Shown here: positions 1 to 5,996 of the stretch, piece by piece
How positions within the stretch are numbered: position 1 is the first letter of the stretch
How the letters are laid out: each line of letters starts with the position of its first letter
From: an uncultured Eubacteriales bacterium
GTDB taxonomy: Bacteria > Bacillota > Clostridia > Oscillospirales > Acutalibacteraceae
Direction: 5' to 3'
NCBI GenBank assembly: GCA_900321905.1
Contig: ONXZ01000093.1
Location: 1 to 5,996 of the forward strand
Length of the DNA: 5,996 nt
Program-made: the position numbers and the translations under genes
The notes under the pieces: generated by a model
What the model saw: the letters and a program-made list of their open reading frames with translations, nothing else
Told to the model about the DNA's origin: nothing
Database searches by the model: none

Positions 1-1994
1 TCCTGATGAACGCCTACATCAACAAACGCACCAAAGTCAATAACGTTGCGCACCGTGCCTTTTAGTTCCATACCTGCTTTGAGGTCCTCAATGCCCATTA
101 CATCGCTGCGCAGCATCGGCTGCGGCAGTTCGTCACGCGGGTCGCGACCGGGCTTTGCAAGTTCGTCAATTATATCAACAAGAGTGGGTTCGCCAATGCC
201 GAGTTCGGCAGCAAGGGCGGAAGTGCCGTCTGTCTTGACTTTGAGTTTTAATGTGGCGATGTTACCTGCGCGTACATCTTCATCGTCAACGCCGCAAATC
301 TTCAGCAGTTTTGCAGCCGCCTTGTAACTTTCAGGGTGAACTGCTGTGTTGTCAAGTACATTGTCGCTTTCAGCAACACGCAAAAAGCCGGCGCACTGTT
401 CAAACGCTTTAGGTCCGAGTTTTGAAACTTTAGTCAGTTCGCTCCTTGAAGTAAACTGACCGTTATCTTCGCGGTACTTAACAATATTTTTTGCAACGGC
501 TGACGAAACGCCTGCAACCCTTGAAAGCAGTTGAGGTGAAGCGGTGTTGAGGTCAACGCCGACTGAGTTAACACAGTCCTCAACAACGCCGTCAAGCGCC
601 GCGCCGAGTTCCTTTTGCGGCATATCGTGCTGATACTGACCAACGCCGATTGCCTTGGGGTCAATCTTAACAAGTTCTGCAAGCGGGTCCTGCAAACGTC
701 TTGCGATAGATACCGCGCTGCGCAGACTGACGTCAAACTGCGGAAATTCTTCGGCAGCGAGTTTGCTTGCGCTGTATACAGACGCGCCTGCTTCGCTGAC
801 GACCATATATGTTATGCCGCAGTCAAGTTCCTTGATAACCTCAGCGGCAAACACCTCGGTTTCGTGTGAGGCAGTGCCGTTACCGATTGCAAACATCTTT
901 ACGCCGTGTTTTTTAACAAGTTCTTTGATAATCTTCTTCGCCTCGTCAATCTTGCTGTGCGGAGGAGCAGGATAAATAACCCCTGTGTCAAGCACCTTGC
1001 CTGTTTCTGACACAACGGCAACCTTGCACCCTGTTCTGTAACCGGGGTCAAGTCCGATTGTAACCCTGCCTTTAACAGGCGGCTGCATAAGCAGATTGCG
1101 GGTGTTTTCGCCAAATACTTTTATTGAACTCTCGTTAGCCTTGTCAGTGATTTCGTTGCGCAGTTCTCGCTCAATAGAGGGGAATATAAGCCTTGTAAAC
1201 GCGTCGTCAATAGCAGTTTCAACAAGTTTTGCGCTGTCGCTCGTGTTGATAACGTGGCGGCTTTTGAGCAGGTCCGTTGCAATAGTCTTGTCAAAGTCAA
1301 CCGACACTTTGAGTTTGCCCTCTTTTTCACCTCGGTTAATAGCAAGCGTGCGGTGCTGTGCAATGCTCTTAATCGGCTCGCTGTACTCTGCGTACATCTC
1401 ATAAACGCCGAGGTCGTCGTCAGCGCCCTTTGTGGTAATCATACCGTTACTGCGGATTGCGTAGCGCAACACTTTTCTGTCGTCAGCGTTATCGGATATG
1501 CTCTCTGCAATAATGTCCATAGCGCCTTGCAGAGCGTCGTCTACGCTTTCAACCTCATCATTAAGGTAGTCCTCTGCAAGGGCAGACGGGACGTCGGACT
1601 TGTTTTGCTCAAGTATTTTGTCAGCAAGTCCGCCAAGACCTTTAGCCTTTGCGACAGAAGCCCTCGTCTTGCGCTTTGGTCTGAACGGACGGTAGATGTC
1701 CTCAAGTTCAGTCATTGTCTTAACGCCGTCAATCGCCTGCATAATCTCATCGGTCATAAGTTCCTGCTCTGTGATTGAAGCGATAACTTTTTCTTTTTGC
1801 TCTTCAAGGTTGCGAAGGTATGCGAGCCTGTCGTTTAACTCACGAAGAAGTTGGTCGTCAAGTGAGCCTGTCGCTTCCTTCCTGTACCTTGCGATAAACG
1901 GGATAGTGTTGCCGTCGTCAATAAGTTTAAGTGTGTTTTCAACCTGCCAGGGTTTGAGCGAAAACTCCTGCTGTAATTGTTTTTGAATGTCCAT
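1..1994 (-). CDS. tex: Tex family RNA-binding transcription accessory protein (C-terminus cut by window edge)
   Basis: This reading frame has no stop over 664 codons and runs off the left edge. Tex is a cytoplasmic nucleic-acid-binding protein linked to transcription and to toxin gene expression; its exact biochemical role is still unclear. The order of segments matches the family. The N-terminal helical part has the motif IYRPFRPKRKTRA near residues 100-112. A YqgF/RNase H-like domain starts near residue 312 with TIGLDPGYRTG and continues with AIGNGTASHE. A conserved IDPKAIGVGQYQHDM stretch follows, then helix-hairpin-helix segments from about residue 480 (VDLNTASPQLLSRVAGV). The start of an S1 RNA-binding domain lies at about 642-664 (LKGTVRNVIDFGAFVDVG). 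Family members are usually about 720-780 residues, so roughly the last 60-110 are missing here. The ATG at 1992-1994 is chosen because an AAAGGA site lies 8 nt upstream and the sequence MDIQKQLQQEF resembles normal Tex starts. It is divergent from glmS. Confidence 0.96.
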   Translation of the reverse strand, partial: MDIQKQLQQEFSLKPWQVENTLKLIDDGNTIPFIARYRKEATGSLDDQLLRELNDRLAYLRNLEEQKEKVIASITEQELMTDEIMQAIDGVKTMTELEDIYRPFRPKRKTRASVAKAKGLGGLADKILEQNKSDVPSALAEDYLNDEVESVDDALQGAMDIIAESISDNADDRKVLRYAIRSNGMITTKGADDDLGVYEMYAEYSEPIKSIAQHRTLAINRGEKEGKLKVSVDFDKTIATDLLKSRHVINTSDSAKLVETAIDDAFTRLIFPSIERELRNEITDKANESSIKVFGENTRNLLMQPPVKGRVTIGLDPGYRTGCKVAVVSETGKVLDTGVIYPAPPHSKIDEAKKIIKELVKKHGVKMFAIGNGTASHETEVFAAEVIKELDCGITYMVVSEAGASVYSASKLAAEEFPQFDVSLRSAVSIARRLQDPLAELVKIDPKAIGVGQYQHDMPQKELGAALDGVVEDCVNSVGVDLNTASPQLLSRVAGVSSAVAKNIVKYREDNGQFTSRSELTKVSKLGPKAFEQCAGFLRVAESDNVLDNTAVHPESYKAAAKLLKICGVDDEDVRAGNIATLKLKVKTDGTSALAAELGIGEPTLVDIIDELAKPGRDPRDELPQPMLRSDVMGIEDLKAGMELKGTVRNVIDFGAFVDVGVHQ

Positions 1995-2002
1995 AAAAAT
2001 CG

Positions 2003-2008
2003 TCCTTT
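2003..2008 (-). promoter_or_regulatory. Ribosome binding site of tex
   Basis: On the minus strand this reads AAAGGA, 8 nt before the ATG at 1994. It is a good match to the anti-Shine-Dalgarno sequence and fixes the tex start. Confidence 0.85.
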
Positions 2009-2023
2009 TCGGTTAATATGTAC

Positions 2024-2052
2024 ATTTTAGCAGATTGCGGCATAATTTTCAA
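2024..2052 (-). promoter_or_regulatory. Sigma-A type promoter of tex
   Basis: Read on the minus strand, TTGAAA (2047-2052) and TAAAAT (2024-2029) are separated by exactly 17 bp. Each hexamer matches the vegetative consensus in five of six positions. The expected start is an A near 2017, giving a leader of about 23 nt that contains only the ribosome binding site. No operator or attenuator is evident. Confidence 0.8.
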
Positions 2053-2077
2053 CATATATTTATAAAGCAAATAATTA

Positions 2078-2106
2078 TTGACAAAATGCACAATATATGG
2101 GATAAT
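2078..2106 (+). promoter_or_regulatory. Sigma-A type promoter of glmS
   Basis: A perfect TTGACA (2078-2083) is followed after 17 bp by GATAAT (2101-2106, five of six matches to TATAAT). The predicted start is near 2113-2114, so the leader is only about 26 nt. Its -35 box is 25 bp from the -35 box of the divergent tex promoter. The AT-rich block between them (2053-2077) could act as an UP element for both. Confidence 0.85.
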
Positions 2107-2125
2107 ATTAATTACAATTATTAAA

Positions 2126-2132
2126 GTGAGGT
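2126..2132 (+). promoter_or_regulatory. Ribosome binding site of glmS
   Basis: GTGAGGT, with the GAGGT core at 2128-2132, sits 7 nt before the ATG at 2140 and supports that start. Confidence 0.8.
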
Positions 2133-2139
2133 TAATTCT

Positions 2140-3948
2140 ATGTGCGGAATTATTGGCTATACAGGCTACAGCGAAGCAAGGGGAATCCTGCTCAAAGGCC
2201 TTAAAACTCTTGAATACAGGGGATACGACAGCGCAGGTATCGCGGTTTATCACCCTGATTTTAACGAAACTCTTGTTACAAAATGCGAAGGCAGAGTTGA
2301 AAAGTTGCAGCAAAAGTGTGATTCTGTCAAGGGTACAACAGGTATCGGTCACACTCGCTGGGCAACCCACGGCGGAGTTAGCGACACCAACTCGCACCCT
2401 CACAAATTCGGCAGGGTAACTCTTGTTCACAACGGTATTGTTGAAAACTATGCAGCCATCAAAAACCAACTCGGCGTTGGCTCAAAACTTAAGTCCCAGA
2501 CTGACTCTGAAGTTGTTGCCGCGCTTATTGACGCATATTATGAGGGAAATCCGTTTGACGCAATCGTAAGAGCCGTTAAGGAACTTTCGGGTACTTTCGG
2601 TCTTGCTATTATGTTTGACGATATTCCAAACAAAATGTACGCAGTTCGTAACGTCAGCCCGATTGTATGCTGTCAGAACAAAGATGGCGCATATATTGCT
2701 TCCGACATTATGGCTATCGGCGAGTACAGCGAAGATTACTTTGTACTTCCTGAATTTTCCGTTGCAGAGATCTCTGCCGACGGTATTGATATCAAGGATT
2801 TCAACGGTAATGCTATCGAGCCTGATATGCTCAAACTCGACTGGGATATCAAAAACAGCGGCAAAAAAGGCTATCCTTTCTATATGGAAAAGGAGATAAT
2901 GGAACAGCCCGAGGTTATTGAAAAGACCATTTCAAGCCGCATTGTTGACGGTATGCCGGACTTTACAGGCGACAATGTTGACGACAGCATTTTCACCGAC
3001 TGCGACAATATCACCGTTATCGCCTGCGGCACGGCTATGCACGCAGGACTTATAGGCAAGCATATTATTGAAAAATACTGCAAAGTGCCTGTAACGGTTA
3101 ATATGGCGAGTGAGTATATGTATAACGACCCGATTATAAACGACAAAACGCTTGTTATTTGCGTTTCACAAAGCGGTGAAACCATTGATACTCTTGAGGC
3201 ACTCAAATATGCCCGCCGCAAAGGAGCCAGGTCGCTGTCTATCGTTAACGTTAAAGGCTCGACCATTGCCCGTGAGAGCGAGAATGTAATCTACACAAAC
3301 GCAGGTCCTGAAATCGCTGTTGCTTCTACCAAGGCATACACAACACAGGTTGCAGTATTTTATCTGATTGCCGCTAAAATGGCGCATATTCGCGGGCTGC
3401 TCAACGATTACAGCACGCAGAACTTCATTACAGAACTGCAAAAAGTTCCTGCTGCTGTTACTGATATACTTGAGCGCAGAGACGCAATTCATCATCTGTC
3501 AAACGATATGCTCACAGCAGAGCATACATTTATGATTGGCAGGGGACTCGACTACCCGACGCTGCTTGAAGCGTCGCTCAAACTTAAAGAGATTTCATAT
3601 ATCCACTCGGAAGCCTTTGCTTCAGGCGAACTAAAGCACGGCACAATCGCGCTCATCACAAATCAAACGCCTGTTATCGCACTTCTTTCTCAGAGCGATT
3701 TGATGTCAAAGCAGGTTTCGAATATCCGCGAGGTGCAGTCAAGGGGCGCTGACGTAATCACGTTTATCAAAAGTAGCCTCAAATCGAAAGACGTTGAATG
3801 TTCGTTTGAACTGCCTAATCTTGACGACGACTTTATGGCGATTCCGTCAATCATCGCAATGCAACTGCTTGCGTACTACGTTTCGTCTGACAAGGGTCTT
3901 GATGTCGACAAACCGCGTAACCTCGCAAAGGTTGTAACTGTTGAATAA
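2140..3948 (+). CDS. glmS: Glutamine-fructose-6-phosphate aminotransferase (isomerizing)
   Basis: This cytoplasmic enzyme converts fructose-6-phosphate and glutamine to glucosamine-6-phosphate and glutamate, the first committed step to UDP-GlcNAc and peptidoglycan. The 602-residue length is normal (E. coli has about 609). The N-terminal class II glutaminase domain (about 1-220) starts MCGIIGYTG, so Met removal exposes the catalytic Cys2. It contains EYRGYDSAG, HTRWATHGG (71-79), HNGIVENY (97-104) and SQTDSE (119-124). Two SIS sugar-isomerase domains follow. The first has ACGTAMHAG (295-303) and the phosphate-binding CVSQSGET (341-348). The second has IGRGLDYPTLLEASLKLKE from 466, then GELKHG (496-501). 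The C-terminus ends PRNLAKVVTVE, where Lys597 matches the Lys near the end of E. coli GlmS that binds substrate. No catalytic residue appears lost. It has its own promoter and is probably co-transcribed with the GH25 gene 16 bp downstream. No glmS ribozyme precedes it. Confidence 0.98.
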   Translation: MCGIIGYTGYSEARGILLKGLKTLEYRGYDSAGIAVYHPDFNETLVTKCEGRVEKLQQKCDSVKGTTGIGHTRWATHGGVSDTNSHPHKFGRVTLVHNGIVENYAAIKNQLGVGSKLKSQTDSEVVAALIDAYYEGNPFDAIVRAVKELSGTFGLAIMFDDIPNKMYAVRNVSPIVCCQNKDGAYIASDIMAIGEYSEDYFVLPEFSVAEISADGIDIKDFNGNAIEPDMLKLDWDIKNSGKKGYPFYMEKEIMEQPEVIEKTISSRIVDGMPDFTGDNVDDSIFTDCDNITVIACGTAMHAGLIGKHIIEKYCKVPVTVNMASEYMYNDPIINDKTLVICVSQSGETIDTLEALKYARRKGARSLSIVNVKGSTIARESENVIYTNAGPEIAVASTKAYTTQVAVFYLIAAKMAHIRGLLNDYSTQNFITELQKVPAAVTDILERRDAIHHLSNDMLTAEHTFMIGRGLDYPTLLEASLKLKEISYIHSEAFASGELKHGTIALITNQTPVIALLSQSDLMSKQVSNIREVQSRGADVITFIKSSLKSKDVECSFELPNLDDDFMAIPSIIAMQLLAYYVSSDKGLDVDKPRNLAKVVTVE

Positions 3949-3950
3949 TT

Positions 3951-3955
3951 AAGGA
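3951..3955 (+). promoter_or_regulatory. Ribosome binding site of the GH25 lysozyme gene
   Basis: AAGGA lies in the 16-bp gap after the glmS stop and 9 nt before the ATG at 3965. The gap has no terminator and no room for a separate leader, which supports read-through from glmS. Confidence 0.8.
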
Positions 3956-3964
3956 ATTTTTATA

Positions 3965-5266
3965 ATGAAAAGATTTTTATCAACATTCATTGCCGTCATT
4001 CTTATGCTTTTGCCTGCGACAAATGTCTTTGCAGCAGATTATCATTACGGTTATGATGTTTCCGAACATAATGAAGTTATATCTTCTCAAATTATGAAAA
4101 GCGGCAAAGATTTTGTTATGATTCGACTTGGCTATACTACTGACCACATTGACAAAAAGTTTTATGAAAATGTAAAGGCAGCACATGAAAATAAAATCCC
4201 ATACGGTGTGTATTATTATTCATACGCATATGACGACAGCGAGGCAAAAGGCGACGCAGATTATGTTTTGAAAACAATTGAATCGCTTGGCGAATATAAG
4301 GAGTATTTGAAATTACCTGTTGCCTATGACCTTGAGGATAACAGAATTGCTGCTCTCGGCAAAACGCAGGTGTCAAAACAGATTAAAATATTCTGCGACA
4401 AAATTATGAACGCAGGATATGTTCCAATGGTTTATGCAAACACAAATTGGTTTAATAATTATATCGACACAAGCGTAATAAAAAATAACGGCTACAAAGT
4501 CTGGTATGCATACTATCCTGATGTTGCGCCTGATTTTAGCAAACCCATCGCAGTTGGTAAAACAGGACTTGTTGCAGATATGTGGCAATATAAACAGGGC
4601 AGTGTGCCTGACGGAATTCTTGATGAAAATGTCATTTATAATCTTGAGTCTTTGAGTCACATATTCAAACAAGACAAGATAGCCAAAGCAACATTTAATA
4701 AAGACGGTCTGATTACATATAAATGCGCCATATGCGGAAAAACAAAAACACAAATAATACCCGCAATCAAAACTGTTAAACTTAAAAGTAATAGTTTTGT
4801 CTACAACGGTAAAGTTAAAAAGCCTGCGGTTAGTGTGCTTAATTCGAAAGCATCACAGATTTCTGCAAGCAACTACTCGCTAACCTATTCCAATAATAAA
4901 AATGTCGGAACTGCGACGGCAACTATAACATTTAAAGGTAATTACAGCGGCAAAAAGAATCTGACTTTTAAAATTGTTCCTAAAGCCACAACTATAAAGA
5001 GCATAACGGCTATCCAAAAGGGCTTTAACTTAAAATGGAGCAAGGTTACGGCGCAAACATCCGGTTATCAGATAGAGTATTCGCTAAATCGTGATTTTAA
5101 AAAGAGTAAAAAAATTACAATAGCAAATAATAAAACTACTACAAAAAAGGTTCAAAAACTTGCAAAAGGCAAAAAATATTATGTAAGAATAAGAACATAC
5201 CGCGTTGTAAAAAGTAAAAAGTATTACTCAGCATGGAGCGGTATTAAAAGCGTAAAGACAAAATAA
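3965..5266 (+). CDS. Secreted GH25 muramidase (lysozyme) with Ig-like and FN3-like C-terminal domains
   Basis: This is a predicted extracellular 1,4-beta-N-acetylmuramidase that cuts MurNAc-GlcNAc bonds in peptidoglycan. The 433-residue product begins with a signal peptide (K2, R3, hydrophobic core 4-16, then ATNVFA; likely cleavage after Ala23). The GH25 domain (about 27-230) starts GYDVSEHN (29-36, Asp31). It has the Asp-x-Glu pair in AYDLEDN (Asp122, Glu124), AdMWQY (204-209), and Asp220 in LDENVIY. These match the acidic active-site residues of the family in identity and spacing. A linker with Cys254-x-x-Cys257 follows. Next is an Ig-like module (about 268-339, with FVYNGKVKKP and KGNYSGKKNLTFKI), then a fibronectin type III-like module (about 341-433, with GYQIEYS, KKYYVRIRTY and YYSAWS). 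The last 93 residues hold 21 Lys and 4 Arg against 2 acidic residues, which suggests binding to anionic wall polymers (inference). The 3' half is visibly more AT-rich than glmS. No LPXTG motif or membrane anchor is present. It probably shares the glmS transcript. Phage endolysin origin is possible, but the signal peptide and neighbours favour a cellular enzyme. Confidence 0.92.
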   Translation: MKRFLSTFIAVILMLLPATNVFAADYHYGYDVSEHNEVISSQIMKSGKDFVMIRLGYTTDHIDKKFYENVKAAHENKIPYGVYYYSYAYDDSEAKGDADYVLKTIESLGEYKEYLKLPVAYDLEDNRIAALGKTQVSKQIKIFCDKIMNAGYVPMVYANTNWFNNYIDTSVIKNNGYKVWYAYYPDVAPDFSKPIAVGKTGLVADMWQYKQGSVPDGILDENVIYNLESLSHIFKQDKIAKATFNKDGLITYKCAICGKTKTQIIPAIKTVKLKSNSFVYNGKVKKPAVSVLNSKASQISASNYSLTYSNNKNVGTATATITFKGNYSGKKNLTFKIVPKATTIKSITAIQKGFNLKWSKVTAQTSGYQIEYSLNRDFKKSKKITIANNKTTTKKVQKLAKGKKYYVRIRTYRVVKSKKYYSAWSGIKSVKTK

Positions 5267-5277
5267 CACTAATCATT

Positions 5278-5320
5278 GTGCAAGATGCATATTGTGTGCA
5301 TCTTGCATTATTTATTTTTT
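5278..5320 (+). terminator. Rho-independent terminator after the glmS-lysozyme unit
   Basis: GCAAGATGCA (5280-5289) pairs perfectly with TGCATCTTGC (5297-5306). The stem can extend outward by T-A and G-T pairs, and the loop is about 5-7 nt. A T-rich run (5309-5320, ending in six T) follows. It begins 11 bp after the lysozyme stop and separates this unit from pyrC. Confidence 0.9.
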
Positions 5321-5335
5321 ATATACAATTTATTG

Positions 5336-5364
5336 TTGACTATTTTACTAAATCATTATATAAT
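5336..5364 (+). promoter_or_regulatory. Strong sigma-A type promoter of pyrC
   Basis: TTGACT (5336-5341, five of six) and a perfect TATAAT (5359-5364) are separated by 17 bp, with an AT-rich stretch upstream. The start should fall 6-9 bases past the -10 box, which are C5370, C5371, C5372 and G5373. A second TATAAT overlaps at 5364-5369, but its spacing of 22 bp to the -35 box is poor. Confidence 0.85.
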
Positions 5365-5369
5365 ATAAT

Positions 5370-5379
5370 CCCGAAAGGG
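5370..5379 (+). promoter_or_regulatory. Possible leader hairpin that covers the pyrC ribosome binding site
   Basis: CCCGAAAGGG is a perfect 3-bp GC inverted repeat closed by a GAAA (GNRA class) tetraloop, located at the predicted transcript 5' end. The AAAGGG Shine-Dalgarno site (5374-5379) lies in the loop and 3' arm, 9 nt before the ATG at 5389. A transcript beginning at the first C can form all three pairs, one at the second C only two, and one at G5373 none. The stem is short, so its effect in the cell is uncertain. Confidence 0.45.
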
Positions 5380-5388
5380 CGTGCGCTT

Positions 5389-5996
5389 ATGAGTATGTTA
5401 ATTAAAAACGCATTTGTCTATACAGGCGATGATTTTATAAAAAATGATGTGCTTATCGACGGTGGCAAAATTGCCGCTATCGGTGGCTTTTTTTCTAATA
5501 ACGCCGATACCGTTATCAATGCACAGGGTAAGTATTTAATTCCGGCTTTCGCAGATGTTCACGTTCATCTTCGCGAGCCGGGTTTTTCTTATAAAGAGAC
5601 GATTAAAGCCGGCACCGCTGCTGCGGCAAAGGCAGGGTACACAGCCGTTTGCACAATGCCAAACGTCAATCCCGTACCCGACAGCGTTTCTGGTATTAAC
5701 ACTCAACTTGATATAATAAAACGTGACGCTGAAATTCACGTTTACCCATTTGCTTCAATCACCAAAGGCAGAAGAGGGGCAGGCGAACTTGTCGATTTTG
5801 ACAGCCTTAAAGAACTTGCAGTCGGCTTTTCAGACGACGGCTGCGGCGTTCAGGGCGAAGATGATATGAAAAAAGCAATGCAGGAGTGCGCTAAACTCGG
5901 CAAAGCAATTTCTGCTCACTGCGAGGTTAACGAACTTCTGCGTGGCGGATACATCCATGACGGCGAATACGCAAAACTGCACGGACATAAAGGTAT
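5389..5996 (+). CDS. pyrC: Dihydroorotase, class I type (N-terminal 202 residues; 3' end cut by window edge)
   Basis: Dihydroorotase interconverts N-carbamoyl-L-aspartate and dihydroorotate, the third step of de novo pyrimidine synthesis, in the cytoplasm. The start resembles the small amidohydrolase beta-domain (IKNAFVYTGDDF, then VLIDGGKIAAIG). It leads into the metal site HVHLREPGF (58-66, His58, His60, with substrate-binding Arg62). Further family motifs are YKETIKAGT (68-76), CTMPNVNPVPDS (88-99), FSDDG (147-151, supplying the aspartate ligand of class I enzymes) and AHCE (176-179, metal-ligand His177). The full protein is usually about 420-430 residues, so about half is present. The downstream metal ligands lie outside the window. 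The in-frame ATGs at 5389 and 5395 compete; AAAGGG is 9 nt from the first and 15 nt from the second, so the first is preferred. It has its own promoter. The short leader (about 18 nt) leaves no space for a PyrR attenuator. Confidence 0.95.
   Translation, partial: MSMLIKNAFVYTGDDFIKNDVLIDGGKIAAIGGFFSNNADTVINAQGKYLIPAFADVHVHLREPGFSYKETIKAGTAAAAKAGYTAVCTMPNVNPVPDSVSGINTQLDIIKRDAEIHVYPFASITKGRRGAGELVDFDSLKELAVGFSDDGCGVQGEDDMKKAMQECAKLGKAISAHCEVNELLRGGYIHDGEYAKLHGHKG

Noticed and set aside
1254..1778. Plus-strand open frame of 174 codons
   Set aside because: It lies wholly antisense to the well-conserved tex coding sequence, has no recognisable domain, and its neighbours in this strand are similar random frames. 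It is a shadow of tex.
2108..2124. TTAAT...ATTAA inverted repeat in the glmS leader
   Set aside because: It is only 5 bp of pure A/T in a low-complexity stretch, so it is not convincing as an operator or hairpin.
1939..2469. Minus-strand open frame of 176 codons spanning the tex-glmS gap
   Set aside because: It overlaps the first 110 codons of glmS in antisense, runs through both promoters and into the tex start in another frame, and shows no family motif.
3961..3966. TATAAT just before the lysozyme gene
   Set aside because: It overlaps the lysozyme ATG, and the nearest TTGAAT (3941-3946) is only 14 bp away. A start from it would fall inside the coding sequence, so it is not a promoter for this gene.
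5364..5369. Second overlapping TATAAT in the pyrC promoter
   Set aside because: Its spacing to the -35 box is 22 bp, against 17 bp for the first copy, so it is unlikely to be the main -10 box, though it could contribute minor start sites.
5267..5388. PyrR-type attenuator upstream of pyrC
   Set aside because: The only strong hairpin with a T-run lies before the pyrC promoter and ends the lysozyme unit. The pyrC leader itself is about 18 nt, too short for anti-terminator and terminator structures.

Overview
The window holds four protein genes of an AT-leaning Gram-positive bacterium. It is most likely an anaerobic gut Clostridium relative (class Clostridia, perhaps Oscillospiraceae/Ruminococcaceae or Lachnospiraceae). 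This placement is inferred from strong AAGGA/GAGGT-type ribosome binding sites, short consensus sigma-A promoters, moderate GC in the housekeeping genes, a Gram-positive style dihydroorotase, and a secreted GH25 muramidase with Ig-like and FN3-like tails of the sort common in gut Clostridia. No database search was possible.

Layout. Bases 1-1994 (minus strand) encode most of Tex, an RNA-binding transcription accessory protein, cut by the left edge inside its C-terminal S1 domain. A 145-bp intergenic region (1995-2139) carries two back-to-back promoters, one for tex (minus) and one for glmS (plus). glmS (2140-3948) is complete. Only 16 bp later, and probably in the same transcript, comes a complete secreted GH25 lysozyme gene (3965-5266). 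A rho-independent terminator (5278-5320) closes this unit. A near-consensus promoter (5336-5364) then drives pyrC, dihydroorotase (5389-5996), which is cut by the right edge.

How the genes fit together. GlmS makes glucosamine-6-phosphate, the entry point to UDP-GlcNAc and peptidoglycan. The GH25 enzyme is predicted to cut the finished glycan strands outside the cell. The glmS-lysozyme pair may therefore couple wall precursor synthesis with wall remodelling. tex and pyrC are independent housekeeping genes.

Most of the window is ordinary core genome. The point most worth a second look is the pyrC leader. The predicted start region reads CCCG, directly followed by AAAGGG, so the first transcribed bases can form a CCC-GAAA-GGG hairpin that buries the Shine-Dalgarno sequence. 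This resembles the CTP/GTP-sensitive start-site switching described for enterobacterial pyrC, which would be unexpected in a Gram-positive. glmS also lacks room for the glmS ribozyme known from many Firmicutes. No RNA genes, mobile elements, CRISPR arrays or frameshifts were seen.
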